From Acuticoccus kalidii (lineage in GTDB: Bacteria; Pseudomonadota; Alphaproteobacteria; Rhizobiales; Amorphaceae): 64,000 nt of DNA. The notes beneath the pieces were generated by a model. That model was not told the origin of the DNA. It saw only the letters and a list, made by a program, of their open reading frames with translations, and made no database searches. Where the stretch lies: NCBI RefSeq assembly GCF_021556395.1, contig NZ_JAKGCS010000024.1, positions 558,001 through 622,000 on the forward strand. Reading direction: 5' to 3'. The position numbers were made by a program, and so were the translations under genes. The number at the start of each line of letters is the position of its first letter. Position 1 is the stretch's first letter. Below, in pieces: positions 33,309-42,464 of this stretch.

Positions 33309-34484
33309 TCAGTCGACCACGACGAGTTCGCGTGGATATCGGGTCAGCACCTCGCATCCCGTCGCGCTCACACGGACGCTGTCGCTGATCGCCATGCCGA
33401 AATCTTCGCGGAACATCGTCGGGATCACATGGAAGGTCATGTTCTCTTCGAGCACCGTCTCGTCATCGGGACGGATCGCATAGATATGCCCCTCGGCCCA
33501 ATTCGGCGGAAAGCCGATGCCGATGCCATAGGCGGTCCGGCTCTTGAAATACTTCGCAAGGCCAAGCCGTTCGAGCCCCTCGCGGCAGCGCCGGTCGATC
33601 TCGCCGGCGGTTTCACCCGGACGGATCGTCGCGACCGCGGTTTCGAGAAGCGCGATCAACGCCTCGGCGCTCGCCTTCTGCTCATCCGTCGGCGGCCCGA
33701 CGACAGCGGTGCGCGCCATCATGGCATGATACCGGTCGACGCAGCCCGCCCCCTCGATCAGCACCACGTCGCCACGCGCGATGGTGCGCCGGCGCCAGAG
33801 CGCGAAGCAGAGTGCCGAGCGCGGCCCGGACACCACCATCGGCGGATGCCCGATATACTCGCTGCCCGCCGCGATGGAGCCCTGATAGAGCGCGGCGGCG
33901 ACGTCGTTGTCGCTGGCGCCCGGCTTCACGGCGGCGAGCGCCGCCGCCATCCCGGCCTCCACCGCCGTCGCGGCGCGGCGCATCCGCTCGATCGCCTCCG
34001 GCCCCTTGGTGCGCCGACGCATCTCGATGAGACCGTCGCAGTCCTCGAACGTCGCGCTCGCCATGGCGACGAGCTGGCGGTGATCGCGGACACTGAGATA
34101 GCGGGAGGTCGTCTCGAGGCCGATCCGCCCGCCCGCGGGCAGCGCGCCCGACAGGACCGCGACCGGATCCTCGGTGTCGAAGATCGCAACCGCCTCGCCG
34201 ATCGTCGGCAGCGCCAGCGCCAGATCGCGGTTGACCACACGGGTGACGAGAACCGGAAGCCCCTCGCGCGGCAGCAGCATCGCCTGGAAGGTGAAGTAGC
34301 CGATGGTCTGATAACCAGTCAGCCAGAACATGTTCTCGGGATCGAAGAGGAGAAGACCGTCGAGATCCCGCGCCGCGAGGTCGGCCTGGATGGTGGCCAT
34401 CCGCTCGCGCAGCATGTGTTCGTCGAAGGGCAGCTCGTCGCGCCAGATCCGGCGGTCGGCCGCCGGCACTGTGTCGATGGACAC
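33309..34484 (-). CDS. M24-family hydrolase without metal ligands (creatinase/ectoine hydrolase-like)
   Basis: A 391-residue pita-bread protein: N-terminal creatinase domain (residues 1-155, with MFWLTGYQTIGYFTFQAMLLPREGLPVLVTRVVN) and C-terminal M24 domain (160-391). The five metal ligands of aminopeptidase P are missing: VLIEGAGCVDRYHAMMARTAVVG has Glu and Met/Ala at the two Asp positions, YGIGIGFPPNW lacks the ligand His, HVIPTMF lacks Glu, and GMAISDSVRV has Ser at the last Glu. Metal-free members include creatinase and ectoine hydrolase EutD/DoeA, so amidinohydrolase or amide/ring-opening chemistry is expected. The usual PH dyad is also replaced (ALCFALW). It is linked to TRAP system 1 and a divergent LysR. 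Confidence 0.86.
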   Translation of the reverse strand: MSIDTVPAADRRIWRDELPFDEHMLRERMATIQADLAARDLDGLLLFDPENMFWLTGYQTIGYFTFQAMLLPREGLPVLVTRVVNRDLALALPTIGEAVAIFDTEDPVAVLSGALPAGGRIGLETTSRYLSVRDHRQLVAMASATFEDCDGLIEMRRRTKGPEAIERMRRAATAVEAGMAAALAAVKPGASDNDVAAALYQGSIAAGSEYIGHPPMVVSGPRSALCFALWRRRTIARGDVVLIEGAGCVDRYHAMMARTAVVGPPTDEQKASAEALIALLETAVATIRPGETAGEIDRRCREGLERLGLAKYFKSRTAYGIGIGFPPNWAEGHIYAIRPDDETVLEENMTFHVIPTMFREDFGMAISDSVRVSATGCEVLTRYPRELVVVD

Positions 34485-34582
34485 CGTTGGGCGATTTCCT
34501 TGTTTGAAAAGGTCGTTGTGCCGTACACGGACGGTAGTATAGCCTCAAATCGCTTTTTCGGCGTCTACACGAAACGCAGGTA

Positions 34583-35509
34583 ATGACCCCACGTCAGGTC
34601 GAGGTCTTCCGCGCCATCATGCGCGCCGGTTCCATCACCGGCGCGGCCGGTCGCCTCAATCTCAGTCAGCCGGCCGTCAGCAAGCACCTGTCGCTGCTGG
34701 AGCAGGAGCTCGGCTTCGGCCTTTTCGAGCGCGGCCACAACCGCCTCGTGCCGACGCTCGAAGCCGAAGCGCTGTTCGAGCAGGTCGAGGCGCTCTATGG
34801 CGGCATCGAGGAGCTCGACCGCTTCGCCCAATCCCTTCGGCACAACAATCACGGCGCGGTCACCGTCGCGACGCTGCCGCTCCTGTCGCATCGCTGGATG
34901 CCCTCCGTCCTCGGAGGGTTCGCGGCGCGGCATCCCGATATCTCGCTGTCGGTGCCGGTGCGCAGCACGAGCTGGATCGGGCGGGCGGTGGCGGCGGGAC
35001 GGGTCGATATGGGCGTCGGCCTGCGCTCCGCCGCCCAGCAGGGGATCGAGCAGCACCTTCTGATGCGCCTGCCGCTGGTGTGCGTCTCGCTGCCCGATCA
35101 TCCGCTGGCGGGGTCCGGCCCGGTGGATCCGGCCGTGCTTCAGCCTTATGACGTGATCACCCTCAGCAATTTCGAGGGCGCCCCCCTCGCGCTCACCCCC
35201 GACCTGTCCGACCGTGTCGGGCGGCGGCGGCTCGAGGCGTTCACGGTGGAATTCGCATGCGAGTTCGCACGCGCCGGCGTCGGGCTCGCGATCGTCGATG
35301 CGCTGACGGCGATGCACTTCGCGGCCGACGGTCTCGTCGCGATGCCGCTGCGGGCGGACGCGGAATTCGCCCTTGCGCTGATGCGCCCGGCGCGGCGGCG
35401 CCCCTCGCAGCTCGCAAGCGTGATCGAGGCGCATCTGATGGACGCCGCCGGCGCGACCGAGGCGACCGTTCGCGCGTTCATGGCGAAACTCTCCGCCCCT
35501 CCCCCCTGA
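34583..35509 (+). CDS. LysR-family transcriptional regulator
   Basis: A 308-residue regulator: DNA-binding domain [58 protein letters not shown], then an effector domain (VTVATLPLLSHRWMPSVLGGFAARHPDISLSVPVRST). It starts 98 bases from the divergent M24/TRAP-1 genes, which it probably activates. The gap contains an imperfect inverted repeat around CCGTACACGGACGG but no clear T-N11-A box. It resembles regulators of opine or amino-acid-derivative uptake; the effector is unknown. Confidence 0.92.
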   Translation: MTPRQVEVFRAIMRAGSITGAAGRLNLSQPAVSKHLSLLEQELGFGLFERGHNRLVPTLEAEALFEQVEALYGGIEELDRFAQSLRHNNHGAVTVATLPLLSHRWMPSVLGGFAARHPDISLSVPVRSTSWIGRAVAAGRVDMGVGLRSAAQQGIEQHLLMRLPLVCVSLPDHPLAGSGPVDPAVLQPYDVITLSNFEGAPLALTPDLSDRVGRRRLEAFTVEFACEFARAGVGLAIVDALTAMHFAADGLVAMPLRADAEFALALMRPARRRPSQLASVIEAHLMDAAGATEATVRAFMAKLSAPPP

Positions 35510-35596
35510 TCGGCTCGAGCCGGCCGACCGCGCGCCCGGCGCCGATCCAGCCGACGCTGCGGCCACACCCGCAAGGCCTCAGGGATTCGAGGCGGA

Positions 35597-37966
35597 TCAG
35601 TCCGCGACGGGTCGCAGCAGCGCGAGGATCGTCTCCGGCCGCAAGGGAAGCTGGTTGACGAAGGCCCCCGTCTCGCCGAGCGCATCGTTCACAGCGCCGG
35701 CGACCGCCGGAACCGCGCCGATCACGCCGCCTTCGCCGGCCCCCTTGAAGCCGCCGAGCGTCGCGTCCGTCTCCGATTCGATGTGCGCCATCGTGATGTC
35801 CGGGATGTCGCACGTGCTCGGCAGGAGATAGTCGAGGAGCTGGGTGGTCAGGAGCTGGCCGTCTTCGTCATAGACGACGGCCTCCATCAGCGCCTCGCCG
35901 ATCCCTTGCGCGACGCCGCCATGCACCTGGCCCGCGACCAGCATGGGATTGATCATACGCCCGCAATCGTGCGCCACCGCATAGCGCTCCACGGCAACGC
36001 GGCCCGTGCCGACATCGACCGACACCACGGCGGCATGAACGGCGTTGGCGATCGACACGTTGGGCGGATCGTAGAAGGCACGGCTTTCGAGCCCGTATTC
36101 CTCGCCGTCGGGTAAGGGCCGCGCTTCGAGCGAATGGGCGATCGCGGCGAGCTCGCGAAAGCTCATCGTCATGTCGGACCCGGCGACCCGCGCCTCGCCG
36201 TCGACGAGCTCGACATCCTCCGGCGCGACCTCCAGATGGTGGCCGGCGATTCGCTTCAGCTTCGCCGCGAGCGCCTCCGAGGCGCGGAAGACCGCGCCGC
36301 CCGCGACCACTGCCGCGCGGCTCGCGAACGTGCCTGAGCCGAACGGGGTCGTCGCCGTGTCGCCCTCCTCGACGCTGATCGCGCTGGGATCGATGCCGAG
36401 ATGCTCGGCGATGATCTGGGCGAACACCGTGAGGTGGCCCTGCCCCTGGGTCGACTGGCTGACCGCCGCGACGAGGCGGCCGTCGGCGGTCATGCGCACC
36501 GTCGCGCCCTCGAAGCCCGGAACGCGGTGGAGGCCGCGTGTGCGGTAGCGTGAGGCGCCCTGTCCGGTGTGCTCGGTGATGCAGGCGATGCCGATCCCGT
36601 AGCGCTTGCCGTCGCGGATTTCGCCGCGCGGGTGGTCGCGTCGGAAGCCGTCATAGTCGATCGCGGCGAGAGCCTGTTCGAGGCAGGCCGCGTGACTCTG
36701 TGTGTCGGAGGTGATGCCGGCCGCGTTGGTGAACGGCAGATCCTCCGGCTGCACGAGATTCTTGCGCCGCATTTCCAGCTTGTCGATGCCGAGGGCGGCC
36801 GCGGCACGGTCGATCAACCCCTCCTGTGCGAAGTGGGCGATCGGCGCGGCGACGCCGCGATAGACGCCGACGGGCGCGGTGTTGGTGAACACCGAGTGCG
36901 TTGCGTAGGCATAATGGGCGAATTTGTAGGCGCCCGGCAGATAGATCGCGCCGCCGCCCGCCTCGGCGCTGGAGCCGAAGGGAAAACAGGCATAGGCGCC
37001 GATATTGACGTGGAGGCGGTTGCGCACGGCGAGGATCGTCCCGTCCTGCGCGAGGGCCATCTCCACGTCATAGCGATAGTCGCGCGCGTGGGTACTCGTG
37101 ACGAAATCGTCCTGACGGTCGCCGATCCACTTGACCGTCCCGCCATGGCGGCGGGCGAGCGCGGCGGCGATCACCTCCTCCGGGTAGACGTGCGCCTTGA
37201 TGCCGAAGCCGCCGCCGACGTCGGGCGCCACGACGCGGATCCGGCTTTCGGCCATGTCGAGGAGCTCGCCGAGAGAGGCCTGCAGAAGGTGCGGGATCTG
37301 GGTGGACGACCAGAGCGTCAGCGCGCCCTTGCCCTTGTCGTAGGAGGCCATCACCCCGCGCGGCTCCAGCGAGACGCCCGCCATGCGCGCGGAGCGGAAG
37401 GTGTCCTTCACGACGAGATGGGCCGAGGCGAACACCGCGTCGAACCCCTCCGTCTTGTACTCGCCCGCAAAGGGGATGTTGCCCTCGATATCGTCGTGGA
37501 CGGCGGCCGCCCCCTCGGCGATCGCGTCCTCGATGGAGACGACGACGGGAAGCGCCTCATAGTCGACGAAAACGGTCTCGAGCGCATCTTCGAGAAGGTA
37601 GGGATCCTCCGCGAGGAGCACGGCGACCGTGTCGCCGACATAGCGCACCCGGTCGGTCGGCATCACGTCGCGGAAGGTCGCCTTATAGCCGGGCTTCGGC
37701 CGGTCGGGCTCCATGGTGCGGATCGAGGGGGTGAGATCGGCGGCGGTATATCCGGCGACGACGCCCGGCATCTGCAGCGCCTCGGCAAGGTCGATCGAGA
37801 GGATGCGGGCGTGCGCGACGGGGCTTCGCACGCAGCCGAGATAGAGCGTGCCCGGCGGCTCCGGCAGATCGTCGACATAGGCGCCATAGCCGCGCAGGAG
37901 GCGGTCGTCCTCCTGGCGCGGGACGGGGCGGCCGATATGGCGGAAGACGGGACGCGGATCAGACAT
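35597..37966 (-). CDS. Molybdenum hydroxylase large (molybdopterin-binding) subunit, CoxL/XdhB type
   Basis: A 789-residue catalytic subunit of the xanthine dehydrogenase family. It carries VRSPVAHARILSIDL near residue 47, DVGGGFGIKAHVYPEE near 250 (cofactor binding), GVYRGVAAPIAHFAQE near 365, SQSTQGQGH near 505 and the catalytic Glu745 in FKGAGEGG. It is not form I CO dehydrogenase: the CoxL loop AYRCSFR is absent. It hydroxylates a carbon next to a ring nitrogen or oxidises an aldehyde using water. The gene overlaps the 2Fe-2S subunit by 8 bases. The adjacency to TRAP-2 and the nicotinate genes makes a nicotinate hydroxylase role attractive but unproven. Confidence 0.9.
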   Translation of the reverse strand: MSDPRPVFRHIGRPVPRQEDDRLLRGYGAYVDDLPEPPGTLYLGCVRSPVAHARILSIDLAEALQMPGVVAGYTAADLTPSIRTMEPDRPKPGYKATFRDVMPTDRVRYVGDTVAVLLAEDPYLLEDALETVFVDYEALPVVVSIEDAIAEGAAAVHDDIEGNIPFAGEYKTEGFDAVFASAHLVVKDTFRSARMAGVSLEPRGVMASYDKGKGALTLWSSTQIPHLLQASLGELLDMAESRIRVVAPDVGGGFGIKAHVYPEEVIAAALARRHGGTVKWIGDRQDDFVTSTHARDYRYDVEMALAQDGTILAVRNRLHVNIGAYACFPFGSSAEAGGGAIYLPGAYKFAHYAYATHSVFTNTAPVGVYRGVAAPIAHFAQEGLIDRAAAALGIDKLEMRRKNLVQPEDLPFTNAAGITSDTQSHAACLEQALAAIDYDGFRRDHPRGEIRDGKRYGIGIACITEHTGQGASRYRTRGLHRVPGFEGATVRMTADGRLVAAVSQSTQGQGHLTVFAQIIAEHLGIDPSAISVEEGDTATTPFGSGTFASRAAVVAGGAVFRASEALAAKLKRIAGHHLEVAPEDVELVDGEARVAGSDMTMSFRELAAIAHSLEARPLPDGEEYGLESRAFYDPPNVSIANAVHAAVVSVDVGTGRVAVERYAVAHDCGRMINPMLVAGQVHGGVAQGIGEALMEAVVYDEDGQLLTTQLLDYLLPSTCDIPDITMAHIESETDATLGGFKGAGEGGVIGAVPAVAGAVNDALGETGAFVNQLPLRPETILALLRPVAD

Positions 37967-38459
37967 GGCTCGCCTCGCGGTTCGCGCGCAGATCTTCAGC
38001 CGCGCTCATGACGGCGCGCACGATGTTCACATAGCCGGTACAGCGGCACAGATTGCCCGACAGCGCAGTGCGGACCTCCTCCTCCGTCGGCGTCAGCGTC
38101 TCGGCGAGGAGCTGACGCGCCGCCATCAGGAAGCCCGGCGTACAGAAGCCGCACTGGAGGGCGTGGTTGCGGTGAAAGGCCGCCTGGATCGCCGACAGCT
38201 CCGCGTCGGGCGCCAGGCCCTCGACGGTTTCGAGCTCGGCGCCGTCGACCTGCACCGCGAAGGTGAGGCAGCTTCGCGCCGTGCGCCCGTCGATCGAGAC
38301 CGTGCAGGCTCCGCAGACCCCGTGCGCGCAGCCCACATGTGTGCCGGTGAGGCGCAGATCATAGCGCAGGAAGTCGGCGAGGAGGCGCCGCGGCTCGACC
38401 GCGCGCCGATAGCGCCGACCGTTGACGGTGACGCTGATGTCGATCTTGTCGCCGGTCAC
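37959..38459 (-). CDS. Molybdenum hydroxylase (2Fe-2S) subunit
   Basis: A 166-residue electron-transfer subunit. Plant-ferredoxin cluster Cys are at 44, 49, 52 and 64 (GCAHGVCGAC, SCLTF). The second cluster uses Cys103 and 106 (QCGFCTPG) and Cys138 and 140 (CRCTG). No signal peptide is present, so the enzyme is cytoplasmic, unlike the Tat-exported homologue at 62053. The ATG overlaps the FAD-subunit stop by four bases and the gene overlaps the large subunit, so the three subunits are tightly coupled. Confidence 0.93.
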   Translation of the reverse strand: MTGDKIDISVTVNGRRYRRAVEPRRLLADFLRYDLRLTGTHVGCAHGVCGACTVSIDGRTARSCLTFAVQVDGAELETVEGLAPDAELSAIQAAFHRNHALQCGFCTPGFLMAARQLLAETLTPTEEEVRTALSGNLCRCTGYVNIVRAVMSAAEDLRANREASHV

Positions 38460-39331
38460 GCGGCCACTCCCATCTTGTCCACGGCGACCCGCACGGCGCG
38501 CGCTACGAGCGTCGGCACGAGTTCGCGGCGGTAGGCGCTGGAGCCCTCCAGATTGTCGAGAAGGTCCGCATCGCCGAGCGGATCGGCGACGCCTGCGATG
38601 GCGCTCTCGACCTCGCCGAGCGCGCGGCCGGTAAGCGCCTCCTCGAGCGCGGCGAGCCGCACCGGCACCGGCGAGACGCCGATCGCGGCGAGCCGCACCC
38701 AGTCGATGCGCCCGCCCGCAATGCGCAGCGCCGCCGCGATCCCCGCGACCGCGAGGCCGTGGCCGCGCATCCCCGTCTCCACGAAGGCGGTGACGGTGCC
38801 GGGCGCGAGCACCGGAAAGCGCACCGCCGTCACCATCTCGCCGGGCTCGACGACAGTCGTCAGCGCATCGAGGAAGAAATCGGCCGCGGGGACGGTGCGC
38901 CGCCCGCCCTGCCGCTCGATGACGATCTCGGCGTCGAGCGCCACCGCAACGCCGGAGAGTTCGGCGACCGGGTCGGCATGGGCGATCGTGCCGCCGACGG
39001 TGCCGCGATGGCGTGTCGCCGGGTGGCCGTTCAGCGCCAGCGCCTCGGCGACCAGCGGGCAGGCCTCGATCACCACCGGCGACAGCTCCGCCTCGCGCTG
39101 GCGCACCATCGCGCCGATCTCGAGCACGCCGTCCGCGACGGTGATCGTCGCGAGGTCGGCGCAGGCATTGAGGTCGATCAGCGCGGAGGGCGCGGCAAAG
39201 CGCAGGTTCATGAGCGGCACGAGGCTCTGCCCGCCGGCGAGGGGACGGGCGTCCTCGTCCTCCTCGGCGAGCATCCGGAGCGCGTCCGCCTTGTCGGCGG
39301 GTCGGTGGTAACGGAAGGCTTTCGGTTTCAT
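38456..39331 (-). CDS. Molybdenum hydroxylase FAD-binding subunit, CoxM type
   Basis: A 291-residue FAD-binding subunit: KPKAFRYHRPADKADALRMLAEEDEDARPLAGGQSLVPLMNLRFAAPSALIDL at the N-terminus (the AGGQS loop binds FAD) and NGHPATRHRGTVGGTIAHADPVAELSGVAVALDAEI near residue 100 (second FAD loop), then the CO_deh_flav_C domain. It passes electrons from the clusters to NAD or a quinone-linked acceptor. It starts 7 bases after the TRAP-2 DctM stop, linking the enzyme to uptake. Confidence 0.92.
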   Translation of the reverse strand: MKPKAFRYHRPADKADALRMLAEEDEDARPLAGGQSLVPLMNLRFAAPSALIDLNACADLATITVADGVLEIGAMVRQREAELSPVVIEACPLVAEALALNGHPATRHRGTVGGTIAHADPVAELSGVAVALDAEIVIERQGGRRTVPAADFFLDALTTVVEPGEMVTAVRFPVLAPGTVTAFVETGMRGHGLAVAGIAAALRIAGGRIDWVRLAAIGVSPVPVRLAALEEALTGRALGEVESAIAGVADPLGDADLLDNLEGSSAYRRELVPTLVARAVRVAVDKMGVAA

Positions 39332-39338
39332 CGGGTCG

Positions 39339-40649
39339 TCACAGGAGGTTCGGAATGAAGGTGACGATCGGCGGGAAGGCCACCATCAGCGCCATGCCGA
39401 GGATGAACAGCGCCACGAACGGCCACACCGCGCGGAACACCTGCTGCAGGCTGATCTGCGGCGTCACCGACTGGAACGCGAAGAGGGTGTAACCGAGCGG
39501 CGGCGTGATCCCGCCGAGCGTCATGTTGATGAGGAAGAGGAGCCAGAACCACACCGGATCGAAGCCGAAGCTCTTCATGATCGGCTCGAACAGCGGGATC
39601 AGGATCAGCATGATCGCGATCTGATCGACGAACATGCACAGGACGAACGGCACGATCAGCATGACGATGAGCATCGGCAGCGCGTCGAGCCCGAGCCCGG
39701 CGATGACGTCGACGAGCGCGCGCGTCGAGCCGGTGAAGGCGAGGAGCTGGGTCAGCATCTTCGACATCGCCATGATGATGAGGATCGTGCAGGCGATCGA
39801 GGCCGCGGCGGCGAGCGATTCCACGATCATCTTCCAGGAGAGATTGCGGTAGATCGCAGCGGTCACGAGGGCGCCGACGACGCCGGTCGCGGCCGATTCG
39901 GACGGCGTCGCGACGCCGAGCATGATGAGCCCCATCACCATGAAGATGACGATGAGGAACGGCAGGCACCGCACGACCGCCATCACCTTCTCGCGGCCCG
40001 AGACCTCCGTCACCTCCCCCGCCGAAGGGGGCGAGCGCGACGGGTCGATCCCGACGACGATGAAGACGTAGCCGAGAAAGAGGGTCGCAAGGAGAAGGCC
40101 CGGCACCACGCCCGCGACGAGGAGCTTCGCAATCGACACGTCCGCGATGGTGCCGACGATGATGGCGAGGATGCTCGGCGGAATGATCGGCGCGAGGCTC
40201 GCCCCGGCGAGGATGGAGCCGGCCGACAGGTTCACGTCATAGCCGCGCTTCAGCATCCCCGGCACCGCGGCACGGCCGAGCATGGCGGCGACGGCCATCG
40301 CCGATCCCGACAGCGCGCCGAAGACGGCCGAAAGCACGATGACGAGGACGTATTGCCGCCCCTTCACGCGGCCGACGAGCTTGTCGACCGAGTTGAAGAG
40401 GACGTCCATCGTGCCGGAGCGGAAGAGGAGCTCACCCATCAGGATGAAGAGCGGGATGCTGGCGAGCGATGTGGTCGTGGTCGCCTCGTAGAGGCTGTTC
40501 ACGAACATCGAATAGCCCGCCGGCCCGATGATGGCCGCGATGCCGACGATGATGACGACGAGGAAGGACAGGAAGATCGGCGTTCCGAGGAGGAACAGGC
40601 CGAAGGCGAGTCCCCCGCCGATCGAAAGGTAGGTGTACCAGGGCAGCAT
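39339..40649 (-). CDS. TRAP transporter large permease (DctM), system 2
   Basis: A 436-residue membrane protein from ATG 40649 with about 12 segments. DctM blocks: LASIPLFILMGELLFRSGTMDVLFNSVDKLVGRVKGRQYVLVIVLSAVFGALSGSAMA, APIIPPSILAIIVGTIADVSIAKLLVAGVVPG and INMTLGGITPPLGYTLFAFQSV. It imports an organic acid with DctQ (40717) and DctP (41261). It lies directly upstream, on the same strand, of the molybdenum hydroxylase genes, so transporter and enzyme probably form a six-gene operon for one substrate. Confidence 0.92.
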   Translation of the reverse strand: MLPWYTYLSIGGGLAFGLFLLGTPIFLSFLVVIIVGIAAIIGPAGYSMFVNSLYEATTTTSLASIPLFILMGELLFRSGTMDVLFNSVDKLVGRVKGRQYVLVIVLSAVFGALSGSAMAVAAMLGRAAVPGMLKRGYDVNLSAGSILAGASLAPIIPPSILAIIVGTIADVSIAKLLVAGVVPGLLLATLFLGYVFIVVGIDPSRSPPSAGEVTEVSGREKVMAVVRCLPFLIVIFMVMGLIMLGVATPSESAATGVVGALVTAAIYRNLSWKMIVESLAAAASIACTILIIMAMSKMLTQLLAFTGSTRALVDVIAGLGLDALPMLIVMLIVPFVLCMFVDQIAIMLILIPLFEPIMKSFGFDPVWFWLLFLINMTLGGITPPLGYTLFAFQSVTPQISLQQVFRAVWPFVALFILGMALMVAFPPIVTFIPNLL

Positions 40650-40716
40650 CAATGAGCCTCGGTTGCCGCGCCACGGGCGGCGGGGGCGAGCGGAGCGGGC
40701 TGACGGTCGGTCATCG

Positions 40717-41229
40717 TCAGTATTGAAGCGCCTCGCGCGCCTCGTCCGGCGGCCGGACGACATGGCGCAGGAAGTGGATCGCGGCGAGGAGGAGGCCGAA
40801 GGTGATGAACCCCGTGACCCAGTATTTGGGGATCGGCTGGTTGGCGATCGTCATGATCCCCTTCTCGGCCTGGCGCACATTCTCGTTGAAGGAGAGCCAC
40901 GCCGCGTAGCCGCAGAAGACCGCGCCGAGAAGATCGATGAAGCGCAGGAGCCGCTTTTCGGTGGCTTTTCCGACGCGCTCGAAGATCAGCGTCACGGCGA
41001 CATGGCCACGTGTCGCCGTGACCTTAGGCAGGAGGAGGAAGACGCCGGCGCACAGCGCGTACCCGACAAGGTCGGCGGCCCATTTGGTCGGCGCGGTAAA
41101 GAAGTACCGCGCCACCACTTCGTAGACATAAGACCCGGTGATCACGACCAACATCACCGTGCCCAAGACGAAGGCGACGGTCGTGAGGGCATCATGCAGC
41201 TTGATGAAGCTCGTCCAAAGCGCGCGCAT
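40717..41229 (-). CDS. TRAP transporter small permease (DctQ), system 2
   Basis: A 170-residue membrane protein from ATG 41229 with four hydrophobic segments (LTTVAFVLGTVMLVVITGSYVYEVVARYFF, LVGYALCAGVFLLLPKVTATRGHVAVTL, LLRFIDLLGAVFCGYAAWLSF, YWVTGFITFGLLLAAIHFL). The RGHVAVTL stretch is the family's conserved spot. It sits between DctP (31 bases) and DctM (67 bases). Confidence 0.9.
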   Translation of the reverse strand: MRALWTSFIKLHDALTTVAFVLGTVMLVVITGSYVYEVVARYFFTAPTKWAADLVGYALCAGVFLLLPKVTATRGHVAVTLIFERVGKATEKRLLRFIDLLGAVFCGYAAWLSFNENVRQAEKGIMTIANQPIPKYWVTGFITFGLLLAAIHFLRHVVRPPDEAREALQY

Positions 41230-41260
41230 CGTGATCACCGCCCTCGCCTGTCGCGCCGAT

Positions 41261-42235
41261 TTACTCGGTCATGCCCTTTTCGCGGGCGAACGCGCGAAAC
41301 TCTTCCGCCTTTTCGCCGGACTGCTCGGCCGCCATCGACCACGCCTTTTCGGCGAAGGCCTTTTGCGCCTCGGCGCCCCACGCCTCGTCCTGCTCGTCGA
41401 TCCGCGCACCGCACGCGATCATCTGCGCGTCCTCGTCGGCGAGGATCTCCTCGAAGGTGGCGACGGTGTTCTCTTCGAGCTTCTCGCCCTCGGAGAGGAG
41501 GAGTTGCTGCTCGCTCTCGTCGAGCGCGTTGAACTTATCGAGGTTCATGAAGATGAGGTAGGAGACCGCGCCGAAGGACGGGCGCACCATGTTCGGCGTC
41601 ACTTCGCACAGCTTGAAGCCGATCGCGCCGACCGCCGGCCAGGAGATGCCGTCGACGATGCCGCGCTCGGCCGCGGCGTACATCTCGCCCGCCGGAAGGA
41701 TGACCGGGGCACCGCCGAGCGCCTCGATGAGCCCGTGATAGACCGAGGTGCCGCGCACCTTGAGGCCGGTGAGCTTACCGTCGGCCATCGGTTGCCGCAG
41801 CAGGATCTGATAGCCCGTCAGCGCCGTCGGGATCGAGATGAGCTTGAGGTTGTGGTTCTCCTGATAATACGCGTCGAGCCAGTCCCACACGCCCGACTCG
41901 CGCCGCTTCGCCGGGTCGCCCTCGATCGCGTCGATCGCCGTCGAGATGCCGGTCTCGCCGCTATGATAGCCGCCATGGGTGAACAGCAGGTCGAAGATGC
42001 CGAGAGAGACCGGCTGGAGCTGCTCGAACGGCGGCACCGCTTCCGGTCCGGTCATCGTGATGGTCGTGTCTCCGCCGGAGGCTTCGGCGACCGAATCCAT
42101 GAACACCTCGACGATGTTCGGAACCGCGGTGTAGCTCGCGTCCCAGGACGAGAGCAGCCGCAGCTCCGTCGCGCTCGCCGGGCCGGAAAGAGCCACGATC
42201 GCCGCGGCGAAGGCAGCGCCAAACGAATATCTCAT
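41261..42235 (-). CDS. TRAP transporter substrate-binding protein (DctP), system 2
   Basis: A 324-residue periplasmic protein. ATG 42235 has GAAGGGGAAG upstream and starts a signal peptide (MRYSFGAAFAAAIVALSGPASATE, cleavage near residue 23). DctP features include LRLLSSWDASYTAVPNIVEVFMDSVAEASGGDTTITMTGPEAVPPFEQLQPVSLGIFDLLFTHGGYH, and the Arg in GLKVRGTSVYHGLIEALGGAPVILPAGEMYAAAERGIVDG. It is divergent from the aldo/keto reductase gene at 42465; the 229-base gap is AT-richer and likely holds promoters for both. No GTGTACA nic-type motif was found in this gap. Confidence 0.9.
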   Translation of the reverse strand: MRYSFGAAFAAAIVALSGPASATELRLLSSWDASYTAVPNIVEVFMDSVAEASGGDTTITMTGPEAVPPFEQLQPVSLGIFDLLFTHGGYHSGETGISTAIDAIEGDPAKRRESGVWDWLDAYYQENHNLKLISIPTALTGYQILLRQPMADGKLTGLKVRGTSVYHGLIEALGGAPVILPAGEMYAAAERGIVDGISWPAVGAIGFKLCEVTPNMVRPSFGAVSYLIFMNLDKFNALDESEQQLLLSEGEKLEENTVATFEEILADEDAQMIACGARIDEQDEAWGAEAQKAFAEKAWSMAAEQSGEKAEEFRAFAREKGMTE

Positions 42236-42464
42236 GCAACTTCCCCTTCGAGAATTAGAGCGTAGACGTAGGAGATTGGGCGTCACGCGAATTCCTCGAA
42301 TGAGAGAGTAGATTGCGTTTCTTGTCAACGAATCTGCGTGATTATTGACGACTGGCGTTGTCCGGGTGACGATGCCTGAAACGTTGATTTTTCTTTGCAT
42401 ACACACAATTGCACAAAGTCACGGCAATGGCCGGACGATTGTGCGCCACAGGCGAGCCAAATCT

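Noticed and set aside
35597-39331. Aerobic CO dehydrogenase (CoxLSM)
   Set aside because: The large subunit lacks the form I active-site loop AYRCSFR, and no CoxD/E/F-type accessory genes are present.
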